Source: Phascolarctos cinereus (Eukaryota; Chordata; Mammalia; Diprotodontia; Phascolarctidae). Taken from it: a stretch of 64,000 nt of DNA. The stretch is taken from assembly GCF_002099425.1 (NCBI RefSeq), contig NW_018343982.1, positions 9,707,501-9,771,500 of the forward strand, in the 5' to 3' direction. The position numbers and the translations under genes were made by a program. Under the pieces are notes generated by a model that had not been told where the DNA came from, did no database searches, and worked only from the letters and a program-made list of their open reading frames with translations. Positions 31,785 through 42,679 of the stretch are shown one piece after another. Positions within the stretch are counted from its first letter, which is position 1. Each line of letters opens with the position of its first letter.

Positions 31785-32262
31785 AGATATGGAAAGAGTC
31801 TTCCCTTCCTGGATCCAACTAGAATGATGAGAAGTTTTGAGACTATGCCACCCAAGGATGGGTTAAGGGAATTGGAGAGGTTTAGCCTGAAAAAGAAAAG
31901 ACTTAGAGGAGACATGATAGCTGCTTTCAAGTATTTACAGGGCTATTATGTGGAAGAGGGATTAACGTTGTTCTTGGCTCCAGAGGGCAAAATGAAGGAG
32001 AATGAGTGGAATTTGTACAGGTGTATATTTAGGCTTGATGGAGGAAAAACAATTGCTAACAATTAGAACTGACAAAGAGTGGAATGGGCTGTCTTGGTAG
32101 AGAGTGGTTTCTCCCTCTGCAGAGGTCTTCAGGCTGAAAGCTAGCTAAGTACTTGCTGGTGATGTTATAGAGAGAATTCTTGTTTAGATATGTCTTGGAC
32201 TAGATGGTGGCCCCTGAGGTCATTTCTAACCCTGGAATTTTTTAAAATTCTATTGCTTTATT
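31785..32262 (+). mobile_element. L3/CR1-clade LINE, 3' end
   Basis: In frame from 31,770 the product includes LRELERFSLKKKRLRGDMIAAFKYLQG and, later, RCIFRLDGGK. These match the CR1 C-terminal pattern '[28 protein letters not shown] ... FRLDIRKNFF'. The following DNA keeps the 3' tail order: 'gagtggaatgggctgtct', 'gaggtcttcaggctgaaa', 'gtcttggactagatggtgg', 'ctgaggtcatttctaacc'. The frame is open for 98 codons, unusually long for such an old fossil, but is only the C-terminal stub. It is on the opposite strand to the 270-1415 copy. Confidence 0.88.
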
Positions 32263-32264
32263 CT

Positions 32265-32985
32265 GAGTGTGCTTAATCAACACCTTTCAGCCCTAAGTCC
32301 AGGTCTAATCCTCTGAAAGACATTGTAAAGGAATTCTATCTATCCTTAGGCACCTTACGCCAACTGTTAGTTATGTCATGAAGGGCATAGGACTCCACCC
32401 AATCCTCTGGAATATGAAATCTGGCATTTATATAGCTTGTTCTTTCTCTGTTCACTCAGCGTATCATCTAGAAGAGAGTAGACAAATAATATATGTTAAT
32501 ACCTTAAAGCATAGTTCTGGGCTCCAGAAAGGAAATGATTTATTGGCTTGACTCAGCCTGATGATGTTGCCTCAACTTGCATGCTCAAGTCTGCAGACTC
32601 AAGGGGATGTTGGGCTGGGAAAATGTAAATATTCCAAGTTGGCGTCAAAACCTCATAAAGTGATGAATGAGAAAGTTATTGATTTTTTTTTTGAGATAAT
32701 AACAACTACACTCAGTACCCATCCAGACCAAAGCACTGCCTTTTCATTTCTTTCTTGTGTGGAGGCAAAGCCATATTTGAATAGAGCAATTCTTTCAGTA
32801 TTCTATAGGTGGAACCAGATGTCAGGTTGTCTAAAAGTAGGGAATGGACTAGCTGATGTTTTGAGGGGCCTGCCAGCTCCAAGACCGGTGGAATCTAATC
32901 CAGCGGGGGGAAACTAAGACTAATATGTAGCAATTTGTGGCCAATAACAAGGCAGTTTATGATGAAGTGCTAAAAGGAGTGGTTC
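32265..32985. other. Single-copy block with an unexplained 118-codon frame
   Basis: The plus frame at 32,561-32,917 runs through a T8 tract and shows no domain. I treat it as chance. No repeat family is clear. Confidence 0.35.
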
Positions 32986-32987
32986 AG

Positions 32988-33165
32988 ACATGAAATACTA
33001 TAGGAGTCGAGAGAAGAGAGAAAACAAATAAAGATTAGAGTAGTCAATGAAAACTTTGTAAAAGGTTTCCAACTTCACTTGGGTTCTGAAGGATAGGTAG
33101 AATTTGGATAAATGAAGAGAAGAATGAAGAGCATTCTGAGAAAGGGAAATAACGTCATGGTCATG
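32988..33165 (-). mobile_element. L2 internal fragment, antisense
   Basis: 'cacttgggttctgaagga' and 'gaagagcattctgagaaa' match the L2 antisense segment that usually reads 'tgagtcttgaaggat ... gggcattcc'. Confidence 0.5.
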
Positions 33166-33289
33166 GTAATACAAAAAGGAAAACAGATTAACTAAACCAG
33201 AGGGGCCCTGTTAGGGAAAATTATAACATAAGATTGTATGTGTGTAAATGTAAAAAACAAACAAAAAAAAACCCGTGTTTATAGCAAAA

Positions 33290-34625
33290 GAAGGAAAGAA
33301 TCATAACTTGAAAAAAATATTAGAGACAGAGGAAAATATAAACCTAATTCTCATATCTTTAAATATGAATTAAACAATCCAATTTTAAAAAAAGTGATAG
33401 GTTGGAAAAGAAAACAAAACCCTACAGTCTATAGCTTACAAGAAGCATGTTTAAAAAACAAAGACATACACAAAATAAAACTGAGAGGGTGGAAAAAAAT
33501 TTACTATGTGTCCAGTGTATCGAAATAGTAGGAGTTGTAATCATGCCACCTGACAAAGCAAAACCAAACATTCAAAAAATAAAGAGATAAAGAAACTAGA
33601 TTATATTGAAAGTAGCCATAGGCAAACCAGTATCAGTAATAAACATATGACCTCTGAATGCCTTAGCATCCAAATTCATAAGGGAAACATTATCTAAGTT
33701 ACAAAACTATACAGACAATAACACAATAATGGCAGACTTCAATATTTCTCTCTCAGTTTTGGATAAGTCTAATAGAAAGATAAACAAAAGAGAAAAGTGT
33801 GAAAATGACAAATGGCTGGACAAGCCAAAGTAAAAGAATTATGGCATCTTCTAAACAGGATAACAAAAGACTACACGTATTTCTCAGCAGTACATGAAAC
33901 TTTTACAAAAATTGACCAGGTACTAGAGCACAGAGGTATTGCAAACAAATGTAAAAAGGAAGAAATAATTAATACATCTTTTATGGACCATAACCAATAA
34001 AAATAGTGATTAGTTCAGGAACCACAAGACTTAACAATGAAATCTTGAATAGTGGGTTGAAGAATGAATCATAGAAATGATTAATAACTATGTAAAAGAA
34101 AATGATAATGATGAAATAACATATCCAAATTACTGGAATGTAGCTAAAACAGTCTCAGGTGGGAAATCATGCCCTTACAAACCTACAATAACAAAATAGA
34201 AAGAAAGAGGATCAGTGAACTGAATACATGTTTTTTTAAAAAATTAGGAAGCTAACAAATTAACAAGCCTAAAATAAGCACAAAAGAAAAGATATTAAAA
34301 TTAGAAGGGAAATAGATAAACAGGAAACAAAAAGTCTATAAAAATGACAAATAAAACTGAAAGTTGGTTCTTTGAAAAGACTAATAAAATTGATAAAGCT
34401 TGAGTTAATCTGATTTTTAAAAAGAGAGCAGAAAATCAAAGCAATAAAATGGCAAGTGACCAAGGTAAAATCAAAGCAAAACCAGAAGAGATGAAAAGAG
34501 TAATCAGAACGTATAATAAATAGTTTTATGTTAACAAAACTGAGAATGCAAGAGAAATAGAGGAATACCTTCAAAAACATAAAACAGCCAAACTATCAGA
34601 AGACCAGCTAAAGATGTTTAGAGTG
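33290..34625 (+). mobile_element. Old L1 ORF2, endonuclease to RT N-terminus
   Basis: A degraded plus-strand ORF2. Near 33,350 it resembles the start ('LNMN', L1 'LNINGLN'). Near 33,425 it reads LQEACLKNKDIHKIKLRGWKKIYY (L1 'IQETHLTCRDTHRLKIKGWRKIYQ'). Near 33,730 it has MADFNISLSVLDKSNRKINK (L1 'MGDFNTPLSTLDRSTRQKVNK'). At 33,880-34,000 it has YTYFSAVHETFTKIDQVLEHR...SFMDHN ('YTFFSAPHHTYSKIDHIVGSK...SDHSAI'). Near 34,360 KTESWFFEKTNKIDKA matches 'ESRSWFFERINKIDRP', and it ends near 'YLQKHKTAKLSEDQLKMF'. Catalytic residues are partly lost and the frame is broken in many places. Confidence 0.88.
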
Positions 34626-34714
34626 AATGTAGATTGGCAGAAGAATTTCTAATCTATGCTATAATTGTAGAAGTAATCTTTAGACTGAGACTATGAAGAG
34701 TTACCTCAATGGGT

Positions 34715-35195
34715 AGTTTACACTGACCAAATCAACCAGATGATTGTCAAGCCTTTTTGCTTTGATATTACTATTTTGTATCTTGCTAGCTCGGTTACTT
34801 CCTTTGCTCATTCTCTGGGGTTTTCTAAGAAAACTATCGTGATGTCAACAATTTGGGATAATTTTGTCTCTTTTTTGCCAGTGGTTATGGATTATGTTTA
34901 TTTTTCTTATCTTATTTCTAAAAATAAAATAAAATAAAATAAAAATATAGTAAATAGTGTAGATATGGCACATTCTTGCTTTAATTCTACGTTGATTGGG
35001 CTTCTAGTGTTTTTCTTTTGAAAATAATATCTTTAAATTTTTGATACACACTTTTTATTGTATTGGAAAATGGCCCATAAATGCCAATGTTTTGTAGTTT
35101 GGGTTTTTGTTTTTAGCAAAAATGAATGTTGTGCTTTGTTAAAAGCTTTTTCTGCATCTAGTGACATAATCATATAGTTTTATATATTTAGTTCA
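34715..35195 (-). mobile_element. Old L1 ORF2 RT fragment, inverted
   Basis: On the minus strand, from the right, it reads a degraded 'IDAEKAFDKI', then KTRSPINVELKQECAISTLFTI (L1 'TGTRQGCPLSPLLFNI'). An AT-rich (TAAAA)n patch at 34,921-34,945 follows, then DIVFLENPRE and ARYKIVISKQK (L1 'DMIVYLENP' and 'GYKINVQKSQ'). The RT region just upstream of the catalytic DD is lost. It faces the plus-strand ORF2 piece that ends 90 bp away. Confidence 0.82.
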
Positions 35196-35278
35196 ATATG
35201 ATTTAACAAACATTTCTTAAATATGTTTACACAAGGTACTGTGCTAAATGCTGATAGAACCAAAACAAAATTTAAATG
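35196..35278 (-). mobile_element. L2 3' terminus, antisense
   Basis: 'gatttaacaaacatttct' and 'aggtactgtgctaaatgc'. Confidence 0.7.
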
Positions 35279-35279
35279 G

Positions 35280-35472
35280 CTACAGCAGATGTATCATTGG
35301 CTCTCAAATCAGAGGACCTGAGTTCAAATCCTATCTCTGATAGTTACTACCAATGTCACTTTGAACAAGTCACTTAACCTCCATGAGCCTCAGTTTACTC
35401 ATCTTGAAAATAAGGGGTTTTGACCAGATGGCCTTAGAGGCCCCCTTCAAATTCTAGGTCTATGATCCTATG
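35280..35472 (+). mobile_element. MIR SINE, nearly complete
   Basis: 'gacctgagttcaaatcct', 'caagtcacttaacctcca', 'ctcagtttactcatcttg', 'aattctaggtctatgatc'. Confidence 0.85.
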
Positions 35473-36880
35473 GTTCTATAAGAAGCCAGATCTCCAAGAG
35501 ATCTTCCCTTCTTCCCATCTCTTATTGTCCAATGGGTTAAAGCTAAGGTCATTGAGAGTCAATCAAGATGCTTTGGTCTTTGACACTCAGTTAAGGAGAC
35601 TCAACAATACCCAATCAGAAAGGCTTTGTTTATGTAATACCTTTTCTGGTTTATTTCCTCAACTCATTTACAAATTAAATCTTCATAGCATGGCTGTATT
35701 GGGTTCAAGGGAATAACTCTCGTGCTACAAAGCTTGTGAGTCCCCACCAGAATGCTTTGTATTAATGATCAGTCAATAAACAATTTGGCTTTTAGCAGAG
35801 GTATTTACTGAGATGGTATAGTAAGAACAGTTGTTATAAAACATTCTCTCCCTCTGATATGGGAAACATTCTCCCACAGATATATACAGTGCTTATGGGA
35901 AGAGTGGATGCAAAATTAAAGTACATTGGTAATGAGGCATATGTATCCAAAGATAGCTCACAACTCCTATTACTGCAAGGTTTAGAAGTAGAATCCTCAC
36001 ACAGTTATTAGGGTGCAGCTTAACTTCTAGATAGGCCATTCAGCTGGGGCTCCCAAGGTGTGCTTATTTCTTGAGTCCATATTTGGCAATCCTCTTAGCC
36101 ATAAGGGTCACACTCCCTGAAACTGCCTCTACCTATGAGTGACTGTGGCACTGAAGGTGTGTGTCTCTGTTTCTGGCTGGATGCATTGTTTCTTCCTGGT
36201 TCGATAATTCTGATGACATGGCTAATACATGGGGAGTAGGGGGAAGAAGAGAAGGTTCCCTCTCCTGTCCCAAGCGCTGCCTGCACAGAATGCTCCAGAA
36301 CCTGGACTCCTCAAATGAACGAATTACTTTTATATATAAGGCTAAGAGATCTTTCAGGCCTATCGTATTACTCTCTTTCTTGATTCATTAGAGAGGTTTT
36401 CATGTCTGATAAAGAGGTCAGGTCTAGGAATCTTGTTTACACATTACAACCTCCTCTCTTGTGACTACATTGTTGTGGGATTGTGGACAACTTCCTAATC
36501 ACCTACTTTACTCTTTGTGATTACATTCTGGGTCTTCCTGGACCTCATCCATTGAGGTGGGAAGGGAAACTCCCTCTGCTACACCTAGAAAATTCTGCTC
36601 CTGTTACCACAAGACAAATTTTTGGAAGCAAGTGAAAAGCTTGGGAAATATCTGGATTTTAAGCCCCTGCTACCCATGAGTGTTTTACACACTATGACTG
36701 TGACTTAGACCCCAAACTTCTTGTGGGGAGGGTGACACAAAAAGAGGATCTTCCCCCAAAAGATGATGATGATGCGGTATCTTAAGGGCCGTGACCTGGC
36801 TGGGAAGGAGGGGGTGGGGATTGTCTATGTAAAGGTGCTCAAAGCCTAAAGTTTAAAGATAAACTCCTGATTTGCACTGA
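35473..36880. other. Unassigned block, possibly an unnamed repeat
   Basis: 1.4 kb with even composition. The section 35,720-36,620 has the feel of an interspersed repeat (AATAAA at 35,776-35,781, few CpGs), but I cannot place it in a family or find ends. No gene is supported; frames at 35,462-35,716 and 36,095-36,391 have no domains. Confidence 0.3.
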
Positions 36881-37126
36881 GGAGAAGCTAGGGGGCCCAA
36901 TGGATGTAGTGCCAGGTCTGGAGTCAGAGTGTGAGTTCAAATCTAGCCTCGGACACTTACTAGCTTTGTGACCCTGGGCAAGTCACTTCACCTTGTTGCC
37001 TCAGTTTCCTCATCTGTCAAATGAGTTGGAGAAGGAAATGGCAAACCACTCCAGTATCTGTGCCAAGAAGACCCCAAATGGGGTCATGAAGAGTCTAACA
37101 TGACTGAAACGACTCAACAATAACAA
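36879..37126 (+). mobile_element. Marsupial core-SINE, full length
   Basis: Head 'ggagtcagagtgtgagtt', core 'gtgaccctgggcaagtca', tail 'gagaaggaaatggcaaac' to 'caacaataacaa'. Flanked by CTGATTTGCACT (36,867-36,878) and CTGATTTACATT (37,127-37,138), a 12 bp duplication with two mismatches. Confidence 0.93.
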
Positions 37127-37224
37127 CTGATTTACATTACTTCATCTCCCACTAGATCATCTGCTGTTTCCTAGACAATAAGGTGATTGAGGTAGATGAA
37201 CCTCATCTGGCTCTAACAATCTAG

Positions 37225-37440
37225 AATTCTTGTGTGGGAGTCATTAGTTCCAATCACCTGGATTTGAATCCCAGTTCTATCACTTGCTGTCAATGAGACT
37301 GTGATGAAATAACCTCACAACCTTTCTGAATCTTAGTTTCTTTATCCATAAAGTGGGACTAGCTATATACCTCCCAGCATTGCTGTAAGGAAAGAACTTT
37401 GCAAACTGTAAAGAGCTCAGTAAATGTAAATTATAATCAT
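37225..37440 (+). mobile_element. MIR SINE
   Basis: 'cctggatttgaatcccag', a diverged core, 'tctttatccataaagtgg', and the tail 'gagctcagtaaatgtaaa'. Confidence 0.75.
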
Positions 37441-37599
37441 AACATGACTTAAATCAAGCATATCTCTTTGTTAGTGATCTCAGAACAGATACAATACTCC
37501 TCTCATGCACTCACTTATCTTTGGTGAGCTTAGAAGCTGTGATGTGCTCCCTACATCAATGAAATCACAGGCCTGGTTAAAAAAAAAAAAGGTCAAAAA

Positions 37600-37778
37600 C
37601 CCCATTGCATAGTGGGAAGAACATTGGCTCTGGATGCAGGGGATCTGGTTTCTCGTCCCAATTCCACCATTAATGGCATTTTTGGACAAGTCATTTTCCT
37701 TTTCTGGGTCTCAGTTTTTTCATTGGTAATATGAGAAGGTTAGACTAGATGACATCTAAATGTTCCAGTTCTATGTTT
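37600..37778 (+). mobile_element. MIR SINE
   Basis: 'catagtgggaagaacatt', 'tggacaagtcattttcct', 'ctcagttttttcattggt', 'agatgacatctaaatgtt'. Confidence 0.75.
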
Positions 37779-37784
37779 TGTACC

Positions 37785-37902
37785 TTTTCCCCTCTCTTAA
37801 TTTGTAAGCTTCTGAAGATCAGGGCCTGGGCCTTATTTATCTCCATATTCCTCACAGCATCTACTACTGGACTTAATAGACACTACATCTTTGTGGAATT
37901 AA
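37785..37902 (+). mobile_element. L2 3' end
   Basis: 'gtaagcttctgaagatca', 'gggcctgggccttattta', 'catattcctcacagcatc'. Confidence 0.75.
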
Positions 37903-38037
37903 TGGAAGAACAAATGAGATGTCTGTTGGTTCCTGGTCCTGGCCAGGCCAGAGAAGTCCCTCATACTCTTGTTCACCAAATTCTGTTTCTCTGCAAAAAA
38001 GGGGAAAGCAGGAAATGATAGGATAGGGCCTGGGACC

Positions 38038-38254
38038 TCTGATTTCATTGATATAGAGAACTCCCAGGTTAAGAAACTCCCTCCATCCAAATAGATAAGC
38101 ACTTTCTGTACTACTTAAGGTCTTAGAAAGTTATCTAGATTACTGAGAGGTTAAGTGCCCAAGGCTAGTTGGGTAAACTGAGAAGTGGGACTAAACTCAG
38201 ATCTCCCTAGTTTCCAGACTAGCTCTCTAACTACTACCCCACACTGCCTCTCAT
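38038..38254 (-). mobile_element. Marsupial core-SINE relative, copy 2 of 3
   Basis: 'gatttcattgatatagag', 'aactcccaggttaagaaa', 'ctccctccatccaaatag', then antisense core 'gaggttaagtgcccaagg' and 'ccccacactgcctctc'. Closest relative in the window is 39,165-39,392. Confidence 0.75.
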
Positions 38255-39068
38255 ACAAACATGGGCATGGGGAGAAGATGAGAAGGATGAACTTAATTCA
38301 CTAAGTAACTGAAGTTAGTTAAAGTAAGCTAGTTCACTAAGTTAATCAACTCAGTTCCTCCAGTATTTGTTGAACTCCTCCTGGGTGAATTAAATCTTTG
38401 ACTTTTCTTCTTAGGTGACAGGATTTTTTCTTATGATTTTTCAGAACATATTTGCTAATGCCTGATTTTAATCTGTGACTCTGCCTCCCAAAGAGGATTT
38501 TTAAGACTAGTCGAAAACAAAAGGCCGAGTGGTGACCTGCCAGGCCCAGCCGAAGGGTTATTAAGCAGTTTCATTTGAGTTAATTCTTTTGTTGTACACT
38601 TTTCATCTATTGTCTCCCTCAGCTCATTTTCCCCTGTGTTCCTGGATGGAGTCCAGTTGTCATAGAATTTTCTCTTTTGTCTCCAAAAATGGGAAGGGAG
38701 GTAATTGAATGCAGCAGAGAAAGAAAGATGGAAAGAAGGGGTGAGTCATCACAGTGGAATATTTCGGCCTCAGTCTCCCGGAACGGCTAAGGTTTGGTGT
38801 CTTCAATGAAAAGAAGTGGAGTTTTAAAGAATTGGAATTTAGGCTTTAATGAACACCTGCAGTGTATGAAAAGTGCGTGTGAATTTTTCAAAGTAAAGCT
38901 GTAGTGTTCAAGGGAGTGCCACAGAGATCCAAGTACCATGTTTACTCCAGGCAAAGTCGGGGAGGGGGTGAAGGGGAACTGGGGGGGGACGAATTTCCCA
39001 AGTGCTTTTCCTAGTAAGACTGAGTCTACACAAGTGAAGTGAAAAGCTCAAGCTGTGCTCCAGATAAT
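38255..39068. other. Repeat-poor block, candidate conserved element
   Basis: After a (GTTA/ACTA)-like patch at 38,300-38,345, the stretch 38,400-38,960 is free of known repeats and has CpGs, an AP-1-like TGAGTCA at 38,742-38,748, and a G8 run near 38,982. No coding frame. Confidence 0.3.
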
Positions 39069-39069
39069 T

Positions 39070-39155
39070 TGAAAACAATACGATTCAATTCCACAAAATG
39101 CATTTATTAAGCTCCTACTCTTCTGTAAGCCACAGTGTAAATAAATAAAGGAGAG
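39070..39155 (-). mobile_element. L2 3' terminus, antisense
   Basis: 'ttccacaaaatgcattta', 'ttaagctcctactcttct'. Confidence 0.6.
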
Positions 39156-39164
39156 GATCTAACT

Positions 39165-39392
39165 CGACCTGTAATTTCATTAGCATGGAGAACTCCCAAG
39201 TGAGAAAATTCCCTCTATTATACAGGTTGGCATTTTGTATCTTAATCCCAGAGAGTTGCCTCTTTCATTAAGACGTGAAATGACTTGAGCCAAGGTATCA
39301 CAACTAGTATTTTGAATAAGGTATGGGAACTTGAACTGAAATCCTCCTTGCTACAAACCCTGGTCCTTATTCACCACCCCACACTGCCTCTC
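39165..39392 (-). mobile_element. Marsupial core-SINE relative, copy 3 of 3
   Basis: 'gtaatttcattagcatgg', 'agaactcccaagtgagaa', 'attccctctattatacag', then a diverged core and 'caccccacactgcctctc'. Confidence 0.75.
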
Positions 39393-39584
39393 TGTCTCAG
39401 TGCAAAAATAAAACAACCAACCTTTGTCCTCAAGGAACTTCTATAATTACCTGTGTAGCCAAATTATCTGGACATTTTAAGCAGGGATGTTTAGCTTAGA
39501 GGTAAGTAGATACTTAGATTTACATATGTAAATAGAAATTAGCAAAAGCAATTCTCTCCTCCAGGGTACTGAAAAAGGACTAAT

Positions 39585-39765
39585 GAGGCAGGCAATCAGT
39601 CAGCTGGCATATATTAAGTACCTACTATGTGCCACATGCTGTACTGAGTTGGAGTTTTATTGGGGAAAAAATAAAAAGGCAAAAGACAGCCCCTGCTCTC
39701 AAGGAGCTTACGGTCTACCCAGGCACAGAATGCAGGTCTTTATAACTGATAGAAATGGTCAGATG
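39585..39765 (-). mobile_element. L2 3' end, antisense
   Basis: 'cctactatgtgccacatg', 'agacagcccctgctctca', 'aggagcttacggtctacc'. Confidence 0.85.
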
Positions 39766-39881
39766 AGAATTACTACAGTAATAATGACACTAAATAAATA
39801 ATGTAATGTAATTACCATTAATAGGGACCCTTCTCATACCAGTAGTTCACACCAGCAAAGTGGGATATAGAATATTTCAAT

Positions 39882-39962
39882 TTTGCCTTTGAATGTCCCC
39901 TACCTACCCCAGTGTCTTTTACACAGAAGGTGCTTTATGAGTGCTCACTGATTTGAATTGGA
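39882..39962 (+). mobile_element. L2 3' terminus
   Basis: 'ccccagtgtcttttacac', 'agaaggtgctttatgagt'. Confidence 0.65.
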
Positions 39963-40083
39963 AAAAAATGAAAGGACCATTGAGTAGCAGACTTCTTGGA
40001 TGAGAGTGAGAAGGGGGCATTCTTCTCTAACCCTACATATTCGCAATGATTTGGACTCTTGCTTCCAGAGTTAAGACCATCCT

Positions 40084-40338
40084 TTTGTTGTTGTTCAGTC
40101 TTTTCAGTCCTGTCCAACTCTTGACCATCCCATTTGGGGTTTTCTTGGTAAAGACACTGGAGTGGTTTGCCCTTGCCTTCTCTAGCTCATTTGACAGATT
40201 AGGAAACTGAGGCAAATAGGGTCAAGTGACTTGCCCAGGGTCACACAGTAAGGAGCTGAGGCTGGATTTGAACTTGGGAAGATGAGTCTTTCTGACTCCA
40301 GGCCTAACACTCTACCCACTGTGCCATCCAGCTGCCTA
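40084..40338 (-). mobile_element. Marsupial core-SINE, full length, antisense
   Basis: Begins with (TTG)n, then 'ttggggttttcttggtaa', 'cactggagtggtttgccc', core 'gtgacttgcccagggtca', head 'ctctacccactgtgccat' and 'ccagctgcc'. Target duplication is uncertain. Confidence 0.92.
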
Positions 40339-40559
40339 CGATTATCCTAGTCATAATTTATTATGGACTAAGCTAGCTCTGCCCATTCACCCTCATTAAA
40401 AAAGATGTCCATTGCTCCTCAGCTACCTGCCCTGTACTTTTCTGGTCCTTCTTCCACATCAACCCCTGGCTCCCCTTCCTCAATATGTATTGGGGGTTCT
40501 AGAATGCTTATGAATCTGATTTTTGTCTTGCACATGGAAAAAAAGAAACGCATGTCATT

Positions 40560-40622
40560 AAATGGAAGTTTAGCTGTCTGGCCCAGAGTAAGTAATTAAT
40601 AAATGCTTGTTAACTTACTGTG
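40560..40622 (+). mobile_element. L2 3' terminus
   Basis: 'ggcccagagtaagtaatt' then 'aataaatgcttgttaact'. Confidence 0.65.
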
Positions 40623-41258
40623 GTTTGGACTGGTGTGGCGTGTTTAGAAATGTTGAGGACTTACTGTCCCTATTGCGCACCCAGTGGGAGACATATTAAC
40701 TAGTTTAGCTCAGAAAACAATCAAGAAAATTCTTAGTGGCTGCCAGGAGACACGATACCTCACATGGGGGTCTAGTCTGCCTCGTTTGCTTATGTGGTAG
40801 ATTCTATCACTCAACAATCCTGAGCTCCCACTGCGGGGTCCAGGGCTCTCAGATCACTGGACTAGGAGTGAGAAGCATGTAGGATCCTAGAATGGAAACT
40901 TTCTGGCTCTTGTCAGCTCATGAAAACAAGTAAGGGAAATTTAACTTACAGGAAATATGATAACCCCTTCTCTGTTTGGCTTCATGTTTTATTTTTGCTT
41001 TTTAAATCGAAGTCATTTCTCGTGGTTTAAGTCAATAATATGTGTCCTTGGCGTGGTTCCAAGAATATTTATTTGCTGGGGCAAAGTGGGCCCTTGAGAA
41101 TTCAGGATAGACCATGTCCCTCATATAATGTCCTTCACTTAGGGACTGACTTCCTCACACTGAGGTAGAAAGGATATGCAAATATGCAGGTAAGATTGAG
41201 GTCATTGTGGTAGAAGGAAGCAGCCAGCAGCACACAGCTAGATTTAGTTTAAATCAAC
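40623..41258. other. Single-copy block, nothing assigned
   Basis: No repeat family, gene or strong motif cluster. Confidence 0.4.
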
Positions 41259-41261
41259 TGC

Positions 41262-41690
41262 TTCATTCATTCATCAATAATAATAATAGTAATTAATAAA
41301 CCACTCATCAAAGTATGTGTTCAGAGTACTGTGCTAGGGAATTGGGAGGTACAAAGTTTCAGTATCAGGGTATCTCCCTTTATGGAGCCTATAGTCTAAG
41401 AGGGGGATAAGATACATAGATAAATGTAATATGCAATATTACTTCATAAATGCGTTCGAGAAATAAACAAAATGTTATATGAGGTCCAAGCAGGAAGAAC
41501 ACTATCGTTCAGAGCATCAAGGAAAGCTTCATGAAGGACATAGCATCGGACTGGGCTTTACAGGACGACTTGGAATTCAATGGGCAAAACGAAGGAAAAA
41601 GGGCATTACATGTTTAAAAAGGTGGGAGAGGGTGGAGTATGTGCAGAGAATATATTCTGACAGTAACACAGAACATAACAGAAAGTAAGC
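41262..41690 (-). mobile_element. L2, antisense
   Basis: 'cttcattcattcatcaat', 'agagtactgtgctaggga', 'atggagcctatagtctaa', 'gaaagcttcatgaaggac', then a degraded 'gggcattac...gtgcagaga' segment. Confidence 0.85.
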
Positions 41691-41699
41691 TATAAATAC

Positions 41700-42675
41700 T
41701 AGACATGTAAGATAGACTCACTATCCTCTCAGGTCCCTTCCGCTATACATCTATGATCTCATGAATTGGGAAGCATTCATACTGAGCCTCATTACTATGT
41801 TGCTTTACAAGCCAATTTGACCGTTTTGGTTGAATTAAATGGTTAGTTCATTCCAAAAGCTGGGGGATATAATCAGAATTATAATTAACACAAGGCAACT
41901 GAGACTTTGTTCCAGGGCATTGACATGAGATGCTCACTTCCTTCCTGTGGCAGTCCTCCTCTGGCCCCATGCCACCAGCACCACCCTCAAGTCTCTTTCC
42001 TTCCTCACTAGGGCCTGCTATCCTCAAGGGCGCTGTGATGACAGCATACCTCTCTGGGCTTGCCTTCCCCCATCATGGTGCCAGCATGACTGTACCTGAC
42101 CAGAGCAGACTGCCTAGGGATCTGTGCCCCGTGGGATACCCTTGAATCCATGATGATGGCAGGCACATGGCCACATTCTACTAGTCATCTTGATGCCATC
42201 CTTCTCTACCGTGTTCAACTAAATTTTCCCTTGGTGCTGGGCTTTTTCATTATAGCTCTGAACATAATTTTTAATAGTTTCACTGAATTTTAATTTTTGG
42301 TCGAACACACTGCTCTTTAGATCAATCTAACAAGGCATTTGGACAGCAGTGAAACAGTTTTGCATATGCAATTTCAGCCTTCAAACCACTTAAAAGAAAC
42401 TTTTCAAAAAAGGAGAAATAGCGGTTTTTGGATTCTTTCTATACTTATGCTTCCATTCTCAACTACGTGGAGAATTCTGAGCTCAGATTAAAACAGGTAA
42501 ACTGAGGTGACGAAGTCCAGCGTCAACCAGATCTGAAGTCAAATGCTCCGTACTTCCTTGTTTCACTGTCGACTTTCATGTGACCTTGAGGGAAGGACTG
42601 ATTTTTTTCTGTGCCTCCAACTGTGAGCTTATACCACAGGGGAAATGCTCCCACCCCCTCGTCCTCCCCCAGGGT
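41700..42675. other. Repeat-poor block with a perfect POU-like palindrome
   Basis: No repeat family is recognised. TTGCATATGCAA at 42,360-42,371 is a perfect 12 bp palindrome that resembles a POU-dimer site. Around it, 42,230-42,500 is AT-rich and repeat-free. The frame 41,930-42,145 has no domain. Confidence 0.35.
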
Positions 42676-42679
42676 GGGT

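Noticed and set aside
36095-36391. Opposing frames resembling a small gene
   Set aside because: No domain, no splice sites in frame, and the block reads more like an unassigned repeat.
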